DNA of 64,000 nucleotides. Source: Nitrososphaerales archaeon (GTDB taxonomy: Archaea > Thermoproteota > Nitrososphaeria > Nitrososphaerales > CADDZS01). The DNA is taken from positions 1 to 64,000 of the forward strand of contig JASHNZ010000053.1 in the NCBI GenBank assembly GCA_030041355.1. The letters run 5' to 3'. Each line of letters opens with the position of its first letter. Position 1 is the stretch's first letter. Under the pieces are notes generated by a model that did not search any database, was not told the origin of the DNA, and worked only from the letters and a program-made list of their open reading frames with translations. The translations under genes were made by a program, and so were the position numbers. Positions 44,949 to 52,774 of this stretch are shown in pieces.

Positions 44949-45446
44949 CTATTGTTCAATAATTACTTCCTTTCCAGCTTTGACCATACTCGGATCAAGA
45001 GCTTTGGAGTAGAGAAAATAACTGATTACCCCAAAGTCAGTGAGGATAGCTCCATGCATTATGGTGCAGTAGATGCATATGGCGTGTATCACGAACACTT
45101 CGAGGCTTATCAAATACAAGACCAGAGGAACCCCAAGGAATCTCCAGAAGAATAGGAAACTGAGGGAGTACCTGAACCAGTCAGCTCTTCCAAATACGAC
45201 GAGATATATCAAGAACAGGCTCACCATGAAATAAGCTATAGCAAACAGCTCAAGGGGGATTCCCAGGAATTGACTGTACTTGCTTTCTAGAACAGCTGCG
45301 CAGTTAATCCAACCAGTTGGTTTAGAGGGGCAGCCAAGGGGAAGCTTCTTTAGAGCATTGAAGATTATGAGCACGTACGTGGACGCTGTAATACCCACAA
45401 CGGACATTGCCACCAGAATAGCGAACTTTGCCTTGCTTACTCTCAC
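44949..45446 (-). CDS. VKOR-family disulfide-forming membrane enzyme
   Basis: The 165-residue protein has four or five membrane helices and the vitamin-K-epoxide-reductase cysteines: the loop pair in LGCPSKPTGWINCAAVLESKY and the quinone-proximal CIYCTIMH pair, plus the SKYSQFLGIPLELF helix. VKOR homologues oxidise thiols of a thioredoxin-like partner on the outer face and pass electrons to quinone, so they act as the archaeal/bacterial DsbB equivalent. No thioredoxin domain is fused. It is a candidate source of disulfides for the Cys-rich exported proteins encoded 7-16 kb away. Confidence 0.88.
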   Translation of the reverse strand: MRVSKAKFAILVAMSVVGITASTYVLIIFNALKKLPLGCPSKPTGWINCAAVLESKYSQFLGIPLELFAIAYFMVSLFLIYLVVFGRADWFRYSLSFLFFWRFLGVPLVLYLISLEVFVIHAICIYCTIMHGAILTDFGVISYFLYSKALDPSMVKAGKEVIIEQ

Positions 45447-45778
45447 TTGGAATCGCCTTCAATGAACTCCAGGCAACGCAAAGACCAGCTATGTTCAGAG
45501 TCGTGATAGTCTTATGGCCCTCGATTTCAAAAATATGTGATTAGAACATATAAGCTTAGAATACAATTATCATAATTGAGAATCATCGTCTGATAATTAC
45601 CACGAACCGTATCGAAAATTCACTTTGGAATTCATTTTACCTGCAAGGCTTTACCCTCTTCTTGACGCAGCTGAAATGGTTCTTCCCGATTTTGGATTCC
45701 TGTCAAGGAAGCACCAAGGAAATGTGAATCTAGAATCGTAGTCCTTATCACAGTGACCAGCTAGCCAATAGTCAAACG
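45447..45778. other. Gene-free divergent promoter region
   Basis: About 330 bases separate VKOR and the Mth938-like gene. AATTATCA near 45563 and TGATAATT near 45590 form an 8-bp inverted repeat around GAGAATCATCG. A similar stretch (ATTATCA..GAGAATC..CGTCT) recurs at about 47656. TATA-like CATATAAG lies near 45546. No gene was seen. Confidence 0.35.
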
Positions 45779-46126
45779 ATGCGTTTCGAAGCGTTTTCCT
45801 TTGGTTCGATCACAATTGATGGAACCAGGTACGAGCACGATGTTACTATCGACCGAGGAAAAGTGAGCAAGCGCAAGAAAAAACCATCGAAAAAGTTCCG
45901 CAACGAGTTTGGACACACTCCCTTGTCCATAGAGGAGGAGATACCCTGGAAGTGCAGCCGGCTAGTGATTGGCACGGGGGGAGGAGCGCTGCCGATTATG
46001 GAAGAGGTGAAAAGAGAGGCTCAGCGACGCAAAGTCAAATTGGTGATAGTGCCAACAGCGGAAGCTGTCGCGGAGCTAAATCGAAACTCAAGCGAAACAA
46101 ACGCGATCCTACATGTGACATGTTGA
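45779..46126 (+). CDS. Mth938-like (AAMDC/DUF498) domain protein
   Basis: The 115-residue protein starts MRFEAFSFGSITIDGTRYEHDVTID and has SRLVIGTGGGALPIMEEVKREAQRRKVKLVIVPTAEAVAELN, the typical core of the Mth938 family (respiratory-chain assembly factor relatives in other organisms). The glycine-rich GTGGG loop and the PTAEAVA helix are standard. Length is normal. The molecular function is not settled for archaeal members. Confidence 0.85.
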   Translation: MRFEAFSFGSITIDGTRYEHDVTIDRGKVSKRKKKPSKKFRNEFGHTPLSIEEEIPWKCSRLVIGTGGGALPIMEEVKREAQRRKVKLVIVPTAEAVAELNRNSSETNAILHVTC

Positions 46127-46385
46127 GACACACTCTCTGTTCTATCGAGACATCCTGGGCCTCAAAGTTCGCTTGGATGCGCGACGATACAGATGGGTAG
46201 AATTGGGGCCAGATGAGCCGCTCGCGAAAGTCGGCCTCAGAGAACTGCCCGAAGGGGAGAGCAAGGTTGGAGTCGTAACAGGAATCGTGTGTGAGACTGA
46301 TGATATTTTCAACCTACACGAGCGACTCTCGAGACAAGGCGTTAGATTCACTAGAGAACCATCTAAGACACCCCGGGTGGCATAA
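46119..46385 (+). pseudogene. VOC-family remnant
   Basis: Starting at HVETHSLFYRDILGLKVRLDARRYRW the frame follows a VOC protein (compare AxxFYRDVLGLKV), through VELGPDEPLAKVGLREL and GIVCETDDIFNLHERLSRQGVRF to a stop after SKTPRVA. No start codon precedes the first helix because an in-frame TGA stands directly before it. One base further on, a second frame reads GGIIAEL, as expected for the missing last strand, so a frameshift also occurred near 46362. It overlaps the end of the Mth938-like gene by 8 bases. Both ends are therefore defective. Confidence 0.6.
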
Positions 46386-46432
46386 TTGCTGAGTTGAGCG
46401 TCCAGCTAGAGATCTGCATTAGATATTTTGGT

Positions 46433-46774
46433 TTAGTGGAGCGCTACGGCCTGTGCAGGCGAGGTGTCAGGCTCCACAACCACTGCGGTCCCGTAGGCGA
46501 GAACCTCCGTCATCGATCCGCCCATCTCCGATGTATCAAAGCCGACAGAGAGGACCGCGTTCGCTCCTAGGCTCTTTGCATGATCAGCGAGCCGCTGTAA
46601 GGCTTGGTGACGCACTTGTTCGAGAAGATTTGTGTACACCTTGATCTCTCCACCACCCCAAGCTCGGAAGTAAGCAAAGATGTTCTGTCCCAGTCCCCGG
46701 GACCTTACAATTAATCCAAACGTCGCACCAATGATGCGAGTCACGCGATACCCTGATACGAACGGCGTCGTCAC
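46433..46774 (-). CDS. YbjQ/UPF0145 heavy-metal-binding-like protein
   Basis: The 113-residue protein matches the YbjQ family: YRVTRIIGATFGLIVRSRGLGQNIFAYFRAWGGGEIK, HQALQRLADHAKSLGANAVLSVGFDTSEMGG and EVLAYGTAVVVE. These form pentameric rings in known structures. A metal role has been proposed but is not proven. Length is normal and the start is ATG. Confidence 0.85.
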   Translation of the reverse strand: MTTPFVSGYRVTRIIGATFGLIVRSRGLGQNIFAYFRAWGGGEIKVYTNLLEQVRHQALQRLADHAKSLGANAVLSVGFDTSEMGGSMTEVLAYGTAVVVEPDTSPAQAVALH

Positions 46775-46927
46775 GATAATCAGGTCAGTCGGAGGCTTGA
46801 ACGGTTCTGCACTGCGTTGTCGGAGGGCTTCATCATTCAGCGTGATTACCGATTTTTCTTCCGAGAACCCTAGCTATTTACATCTTAATCAAGGATCAAA
46901 AGATTTTCAATTGAATCAAAAGCGCTT

Positions 46928-47569
46928 ATGAGTCAGATGAAGACAAGCGCGAGCATGGCAAAGATCCGTCCTGTCACAGAGAAGGAGGAATCGGACTTTG
47001 GGACATATCATTACTCCACAGCCAAGGATTCGGCAAAGGCAAGGAAGAAGGCGAAGACTTTGTTTACAAAGGCGTTTGACGGCCTGCCTTTCTCGCGAGA
47101 CGACAAGCTGAAGATACTGGACGTGGGCTGTGGGTTAGGATTTCTCTCGTGCGTCTGTGCCGAATTCTACCCAAACTCATCAGTTACTGGTTTTGATACC
47201 TTTGAGCATGCGAGTCTCAAAGATTCTAGCATCGGGATGGCAAGGAGGAACGCAAGAATTCTCGGATTCTCAGATAGGATAGTTTTCCAGAAAGGGGACA
47301 TCTTTCTTTCCGACTTTCGTAGTAAGAAGTTCGACCTTCTGGTCTCCAGTCTTGTGTTCCACAATTTTGGGAAGAAAAGATTCGACGCATATGAAAGGCT
47401 GGCACACTGGGCGACGTCCAAGTCTTTTGTGGTACTGGGAGATCTTTTCTTTGATTATGAGACAGACATCAGGAGCCTCTCGAGTATTTTTGGTGGCGTT
47501 GAGCGGATATCTGGCTCCGCCATGGGATCGGCGTACAAAATTCTGGTGCTTTCAAACCCAAAAATGTAG
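46928..47569 (+). CDS. Class I SAM-dependent methyltransferase
   Basis: This 213-residue protein has the Rossmann methyltransferase motifs: motif I ILDVGCGLGFLSCV (residues about 60-73), the acidic loop GFDTFE after strand 2, motif post-I/II IVFQKGDIFLSDF and motif III-like FDLLVSSLVFHNFG. An N-terminal helical extension of about 55 residues contains EESDFGTYHYSTAKDSAKA. The substrate is unknown. The asymmetric VFHNFG following strand 4 is like small-molecule methyltransferases. Confidence 0.8.
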   Translation: MSQMKTSASMAKIRPVTEKEESDFGTYHYSTAKDSAKARKKAKTLFTKAFDGLPFSRDDKLKILDVGCGLGFLSCVCAEFYPNSSVTGFDTFEHASLKDSSIGMARRNARILGFSDRIVFQKGDIFLSDFRSKKFDLLVSSLVFHNFGKKRFDAYERLAHWATSKSFVVLGDLFFDYETDIRSLSSIFGGVERISGSAMGSAYKILVLSNPKM

Positions 47570-47916
47570 ACTTCGCGCAGGAAGATATCGCATTTGTACT
47601 TACTTTGGGAATTTTCAAAATCCTTGAAGAACGGGTGACTTATTTGAGCATGCATTATCAATTATGAGAATCGTCTCCATCATCTATAAGCAGCCTTTTC
47701 TGAAAATCAAATTGTAGTGCTGTTCTGCAATTCGAGCCGCTTGTCTCAATAGATGGCTCCTATCCTAGTGATCAGAATGCCCTAATCTGCATCTTACTCG
47801 CTCTTCATTTTGAAGATTTTAATTTCGGTTCCAGTTTTTCTCCGCGTACCTCCAGCGGCTGTGCAGATCTCTTCCTATCGCAAAGCTTCAACAATACACA
47901 TTGGACGAATAAATTC
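47570..47916. other. Gene-free convergent region
   Basis: About 350 bases between the ends of the methyltransferase and the next leftward gene. It has a copy of the ATTATCA..GAGAATC motif at about 47656 but no open frame with support. Confidence 0.4.
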
Positions 47917-48204
47917 TCAGACAGCTGCGATTATATGAGTGGACTCGCCACCCATATGCCCTCTCCTTGTTATAGTAATGTTCCCCTTGAACCCCGCCGT
48001 GCGGAGCATTTTCCCGATTGGAGAATCAGCTAGTGCCTGTTCTTCCGACTGCCCTGATTTCTGTAAGGAAACTACGTGCATTTTTGTCGGTGAAATGATC
48101 TCGACCGTTCCGCCTGCTTCTAACAGTTTCCTAGAATCATTTAGGAGGACTAGCAGCTCCTCAGTAGGCGGCTTCGAAAGTTCGATCAGAATGCTCTTAA
48201 TCAT
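47917..48204 (-). CDS. Small hypothetical protein
   Basis: The 95-residue protein starts MIKSILIELSKPPTEELLVLLNDSRKLLEAGG and ends GHMGGESTHIIAAV. The strand-helix-strand arrangement and balanced charge look like a real small alpha/beta protein, but I do not recognise a family. It has no signal peptide or metal motif and no informative neighbours. Confidence 0.45.
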   Translation of the reverse strand: MIKSILIELSKPPTEELLVLLNDSRKLLEAGGTVEIISPTKMHVVSLQKSGQSEEQALADSPIGKMLRTAGFKGNITITRRGHMGGESTHIIAAV

Positions 48205-48759
48205 AAACCAATGCTCGAATTAAGGTTGAAATAAACTTTGAGAAAGGCACTTGTCCAATAGGACCGCACTCACGCATCAATTTTATCGAATCTTTTGAGG
48301 ATTGTGGATTGGAAAGAGGATGTTTCGCCAGGTACCTCTACCTGAGGTTCAGATCGCCTTCAAACGAATTTGACATATCAAAGATGGCAAAGAAGGTACG
48401 AAATTAGTTTTTCCACATCAGAGGCTGGGCTATTCCATTCCTTCTTATTAGACCTAGGCAGTGAGAAAGTCTCACTGTTAAGGCGCGGGGAATTCTCATC
48501 CATGAAATGTAATCTCTTTTCTCTCAACTTTTCTCTTGTTCGACTGTTTTTCGCCCCAGCTCAAACTTCAGTTTCCTTCAACCGAATCCCATATTTGTGA
48601 TGATTGTCCAGCGATTCTCAGAAGATTTGTATATGAAAAAAAGTGTTGAACTTGTTTAAATGTTGACTCGCCTACCTTTATCGAAAAGGCACCCCGAAGT
48701 AATCACTTGGGCAAAATAAATTCGAGTTTAGGGCTTCTCAAGATAGATGGACAGGAGGA
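48205..48759. other. Gene-free divergent region
   Basis: About 550 bases upstream of the exported protein at 48760. Short rightward frames exist but lack starts or family features. GTTTAAATG near 48655 is a TATA-like element, about 100 bases upstream of the gene. Confidence 0.35.
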
Positions 48760-50013
48760 ATGAGAATTATCTCAAAAATGAGCAGGATCAAGGACGTATT
48801 TACCAGGGTCAGTACCTGGTTTGTAATTGTTATTCTTGTTATCGCTGGTGCTTCATCTTACATTGGCTACGTTTATCTCCATCAGCATTCAGTTTCAACA
48901 ACTTCTACGAGTACGACAACAACTAGTACTACAACAACTTCTTCTTACACGACTACTCAATACCCCAACATCGGGCAAAAGTTCATAGAGATAAAGGCGT
49001 TTGACGTAACTAAAGGTAGTAATGGAGGAACAACAGTTCAGTTCATAGCTGGGAATGATTATTCAGCTACTCAACTTCTTAGTTTGGTTGAGAGTATTCA
49101 TAGTCAAATTGGTAATTTCAGTTTAATTCGCTTCGTCAGAACTGAGTGTCAGGGTGGAATTGTCAATCCTAATCTCACGGCTTCACAAATCCAAGCTCAG
49201 AGTTATTCTGGCAATTCTAACTATAATTGGAATGGCACATTGAATTCTTACTTCACTGCAATCCAGAAAGCAGCAGGTGGGCAAATCATCCCGGACGCTG
49301 ATATGGACATTTACTTCGGGGACACAGATTGCCTTTCGCAATTCAAAACGGATCAGACTAACAATCCTGTTTATGAGCAAGATTATTTTACAGATGCTGC
49401 TAGTCTACTAACCTTGAATGCAATAGCTGATGGCGATAGATACGTTATGTTAGAGTCTTGGGATGCATATTATGCTCAAGATAATCCAAGTCAAAATCAG
49501 GTGGAGACTTTCTTTCAAAAGATGCAAGCTCTAGGATGGACTGAATTTATGCCGCAAGCCAATAATCCAGCAGCAACCGGGCAAGGCCCTCAAACTTGCA
49601 GTTCTAAAAATGCCCCGTTTCCAGATTTTGGTTATGGCGGCTATGTGAGAAACGGGCTCTTTTGGATCAATTCAACGGCTCCCTATGTGTTTCCACATTT
49701 CAACACAATTTGTTCGATAGAAAAGTCGGAGCCCTATCTTAACGGAGTGGTTTTGGCAATGGAATCACAATCTCAGGGTTCTCCAGCAGACCAAGCATAT
49801 TGTGATGGAAATTATATGACAGCGGGTGGATGTTTTAACAGTCTTTCCCAATCTGAACAAGAAACGGCTTTAACATATTTGGCATCAAATCAAGCAAAGT
49901 ATGATTACATTTGGGTATATCCTGTTTTGATTGGAGAGCATGGCGTGGAATATGACGCAGGAAAAGCCGGAACCTTGACCTTTATGGAATCGCTGATAAA
50001 TCAGTACAATTAA
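48760..50013 (+). CDS. Large exported protein with Ser/Thr-rich stalk
   Basis: The 417-residue protein has an N-terminal membrane anchor (about residues 20-41), then a stalk of about 25 residues almost entirely Ser and Thr, then a globular domain of about 350 residues rich in Asn, Tyr, Gln and aromatic residues. Blocks such as FSLIRFVRTECQG, IIPDADMDIYFGDTDCL, DRYVMLESWDAYYAQD and YIWVYPVLIGEHGVEYD suggest a beta/alpha barrel, perhaps a glycan-active enzyme, but no catalytic motif can be assigned. AGGAGG ends two bases before the first ATG, so the second ATG (codon 7, MSRIKDV) may be used. Confidence 0.5.
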   Translation: MRIISKMSRIKDVFTRVSTWFVIVILVIAGASSYIGYVYLHQHSVSTTSTSTTTTSTTTTSSYTTTQYPNIGQKFIEIKAFDVTKGSNGGTTVQFIAGNDYSATQLLSLVESIHSQIGNFSLIRFVRTECQGGIVNPNLTASQIQAQSYSGNSNYNWNGTLNSYFTAIQKAAGGQIIPDADMDIYFGDTDCLSQFKTDQTNNPVYEQDYFTDAASLLTLNAIADGDRYVMLESWDAYYAQDNPSQNQVETFFQKMQALGWTEFMPQANNPAATGQGPQTCSSKNAPFPDFGYGGYVRNGLFWINSTAPYVFPHFNTICSIEKSEPYLNGVVLAMESQSQGSPADQAYCDGNYMTAGGCFNSLSQSEQETALTYLASNQAKYDYIWVYPVLIGEHGVEYDAGKAGTLTFMESLINQYN

Positions 50014-50185
50014 TTTCTGTGTTCAAGTGTCGCCTTGCGCGCGTATTCAAATCAAAAAGACTTTACGGTTGCAAATTCTCGTATAATTGCGGGTCGCTTG
50101 CATATCGAACACCGATACGTGACGCATGAAAAAAGCCTTTTATCTGTCCTTTTATAGAACGCAGGTACATATTACTGATCCCTAT

Positions 50186-50929
50186 ATGAAAGCCCCGAAA
50201 AGTATTGGAATAATTGCAGTCTTAGTTGCAATTCTGTTTCTGATTAGCGCAGTCGGTACTATCCAGGCGGGTTTTGCACAGTCCGGCGGTGCTTATAGTG
50301 CTCCGAGTGTCACATACTTTACTGCCCGTTGGGGCTGCGGCGTGAGAATCAACCTTACCTGCGGACTAGGATACGAACACAGGCTTACCCCCACTAATGG
50401 CAAAGGTTTTGATTTGAACATTCCAGGCGATTTTGCCACCTCTCAGCAGATTGAAGAGAACAGTTCGGTCTATGACGCCCTAACTAACTACAACGGTCAA
50501 GCTGGTCTCGAGCTCGGCTTTGTCGATTACAATATTGGAACGATTAGTCAAATCAACAACATTACGATAAGCGGCTATGGGAATTATACCGTAAAACTAT
50601 GGTTTGACGTTACCGGTAGCGGTTACGGGGTTTGGAACTCAAGCAACCAGAGGATCAGCATGGCAAACGATTCGTACGCAATTGTCCAAACAGACCGCCG
50701 TACCGGGCCTCAGTTCATAGGGCCCGATACGCGACTGCAGCTTACTTTCGTCGACGGGGACAAGTGCACCAACAGCAACTTCAATTGCATTTACACCCTT
50801 GGAACTCTCAAATCGTTGTGGGGAGGTTTGGGTGTGGATCCCGAAGTAGCTTTTCTCGTGGTCCTGGATTCGCAGCAAAGCGGCGAAATATCGTTCATGA
50901 TAAATTCGGTAACGTTCAACCTGAGCTAG
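50186..50929 (+). CDS. Exported protein of unknown function
   Basis: Translation probably starts at the ATG at 50186, just before a standard signal peptide (MKAPKSIGIIAVLVAILFLI.. ending AQA/GFAQ), which gives about 247 residues. An ATG 20 codons earlier would place polar residues in front of the signal. The mature part is all-beta in appearance, with WGCGVRINLTCGLGYEH (a Cys pair) and DGDKCTNSNFNCIYTLG (a second Cys pair) that could form disulfides, and several sequons. No family was recognised; a lectin-like sandwich is possible. Confidence 0.5.
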   Translation: MKAPKSIGIIAVLVAILFLISAVGTIQAGFAQSGGAYSAPSVTYFTARWGCGVRINLTCGLGYEHRLTPTNGKGFDLNIPGDFATSQQIEENSSVYDALTNYNGQAGLELGFVDYNIGTISQINNITISGYGNYTVKLWFDVTGSGYGVWNSSNQRISMANDSYAIVQTDRRTGPQFIGPDTRLQLTFVDGDKCTNSNFNCIYTLGTLKSLWGGLGVDPEVAFLVVLDSQQSGEISFMINSVTFNLS

Positions 50930-50993
50930 ATAGTCCTACGAATGTGAAACCAGCTTCATAGTTCGAAGCTGAAATACGCTGTTAGGGCAGTCG

Positions 50994-52415
50994 CTATGAC
51001 GCGTTGCTTGAATTCTCGTCTGCCACGTTGTAGTACGAAGGAATCGCATAACTTGGCGGGTCACTGACAGAAACCGGCGAAAGTCCGAAGCCCACTCTGC
51101 AAAGGTTGCAATCGCTCAAGGGAAAAGTCGCCAGTATGTTGCTAGGCAACATGAGCGGCGGGCGAGGAGACTCGCTAAAGTTAAGCATGTAAAATAATGA
51201 ATATTCGCTTTTGTCCCTGTTGGTCAGGTGTCCCAGATGCCAGTTTTGCTCGATAGTCGTTAGCAGAGAAGAGAAATCCTCCTGGACGCCAGCTTCTCCA
51301 TAGTAAATGGCGCCCCGGACAGTGTAGGGCGAGATAACGAGCAACGGCACCCTAAATCCGTATCCGAGAGCATCCACTTGATCAGGAACGACCTGGTCCG
51401 AGTAGCCGCCGAATTCATCCCAGGTAATGAAAATTGCAGTGCTCTTCCATAAAGTCGCGTTTGCTGAAATCGCGTTGAGGATCTTGGTGATGTATAATTG
51501 GCTTGCCGCCAGAGTCGACTCTGAGGGATGGTCCGAAACATTGTCGTACGGGGTCACAAAGGCTACACTCGGCAAATACCCCTTCGTCAGATTACTGAAG
51601 AGATCATTCAAGTTCTGTATATTCGAGCATTCGCTAGGGTTGAGTTCTACCGCGGGAAAGTCCGGAACAACATTCCAAAATACCTGAGATAGAGACGAAA
51701 AATCGCCTTTCGTAACTTTCGTGCAATCATAATTGGTGTTCCAGTCGCCCGCATAGGATCTCCAGGCAAGCTTGGCTTTGTCTAGCTCGCTGAGAATAGT
51801 TTCAAATTTGAGGCTGAAGGAGGGGCTGCACTGTGCGCACCCTCCGGACTGTGCCGCGACCAGGAAAAGATGATTTGGATAACTGTACGAGAGCTCGCTA
51901 GAAAAGAAATTCGCGTCCAAGCTGTAATAGCTCGCGTAATCCCAGTAGTTCGGTATAGTGGCATTGGTGTAATATGCCATGGCATCCTGCGGATCCTCCT
52001 GATGATTAAGAAGCTGTGCGTAGACAAAGCCGTTCATGGAACCGTTGTTGTATGCGACGTGCGAGGCGTTCCAATTATGGATCAGATCGTTTCCCTGAAT
52101 TTGCGCACTATCATTGTCGGCATTGAAGGGCTTGATGCACGGCGAATCAGCCTGGGTCAAGTTCAACGGATCGCATTCAGTCATGTTTAGAGCATACGGC
52201 GGTGAGAGCCCCGGATAGGTCCCGAAGAAATTGTCAAAGGCGTGATTTTCCTGCATTATTATGACGATGTGCTTGATGGGCGTGGACACCTTCGAATCTG
52301 CGCCAGACTGTATAGAAAATGCGGATGCTGCTGAAATTGCTGTGGAAAATAGTAAGACTATTCCCACGATTATTGATAAACTGGTTTTAATTCTTCGATG
52401 ACTCTCTCGTGACAC
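50994..52415 (-). CDS. Exported phosphoesterase (phospholipase C / acid phosphatase family)
   Basis: The 473-residue protein has a signal peptide (about residues 10-33) and the alkaline-phosphatase-like phosphoesterase domain seen in bacterial phospholipase C and AcpA: IKHIVIIMQENHAFDNFFGTYPG with the metal and nucleophile region, HNWNASHVAYNNGSMNGFV, YSYPNHLFLVAAQSGG, and ITWDEFGGYSDQVVPDQVD with Asp/Glu metal ligands. GFRVPLLVISPY is the usual late strand. It acts outside the cell on phosphate esters and may scavenge phosphate or lipid. Confidence 0.85.
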   Translation of the reverse strand: MSRESHRRIKTSLSIIVGIVLLFSTAISAASAFSIQSGADSKVSTPIKHIVIIMQENHAFDNFFGTYPGLSPPYALNMTECDPLNLTQADSPCIKPFNADNDSAQIQGNDLIHNWNASHVAYNNGSMNGFVYAQLLNHQEDPQDAMAYYTNATIPNYWDYASYYSLDANFFSSELSYSYPNHLFLVAAQSGGCAQCSPSFSLKFETILSELDKAKLAWRSYAGDWNTNYDCTKVTKGDFSSLSQVFWNVVPDFPAVELNPSECSNIQNLNDLFSNLTKGYLPSVAFVTPYDNVSDHPSESTLAASQLYITKILNAISANATLWKSTAIFITWDEFGGYSDQVVPDQVDALGYGFRVPLLVISPYTVRGAIYYGEAGVQEDFSSLLTTIEQNWHLGHLTNRDKSEYSLFYMLNFSESPRPPLMLPSNILATFPLSDCNLCRVGFGLSPVSVSDPPSYAIPSYYNVADENSSNAS

Positions 52416-52774
52416 GACGGGCTAAGAAAACTCACTTGCTTAAAAGAACATTCTTTGAAAAGTTTCTGCCGTTAGGCTAGGCATGTTTTGTATTCATTTC
52501 ACAGTGATGGGAATTAGTCTTAATAAAATTGAAGCGTTAGTTATCGGCGAAAACGACTAAGCGAGAGCAAGATAGCTTGAGCTCCTGCACGAGTCTCCTA
52601 TGACAACTTGATAGACAATCTCAAGTTGCCCTTGCGATCCTAGTTCCTTAAGAGCCCCGCAGTACTTGCAAAGAAGTTGAAAGGCCTCTCACCGGGCTTC
52701 GTCTTTCTTTCCCATAATGATCACGCGTCTTGCTGCTGTACTTGTCCTTCGAGATTCTGGCTCATGACAGATCT
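52416..52774. other. Gene-free stretch
   Basis: About 360 bases between the phosphoesterase start and the end of the first Tat-signal repeat protein. Some inverted complementarity is visible (CAACTTGATAG with CTCAAGTTG near 52600-52630), but I see no gene or RNA. Confidence 0.35.

Noticed and set aside
45560-47690. Similar motif ATTATCA..GAGAATC..CGTCT at about 45565 and 47656
   Set aside because: One copy is in a promoter, but the other lies between convergent gene ends; a common regulatory role is not supported.
50126-50185. Twenty extra N-terminal codons for the exported protein
   Set aside because: They would put a polar segment before a standard signal peptide that begins with its own ATG at 50186.
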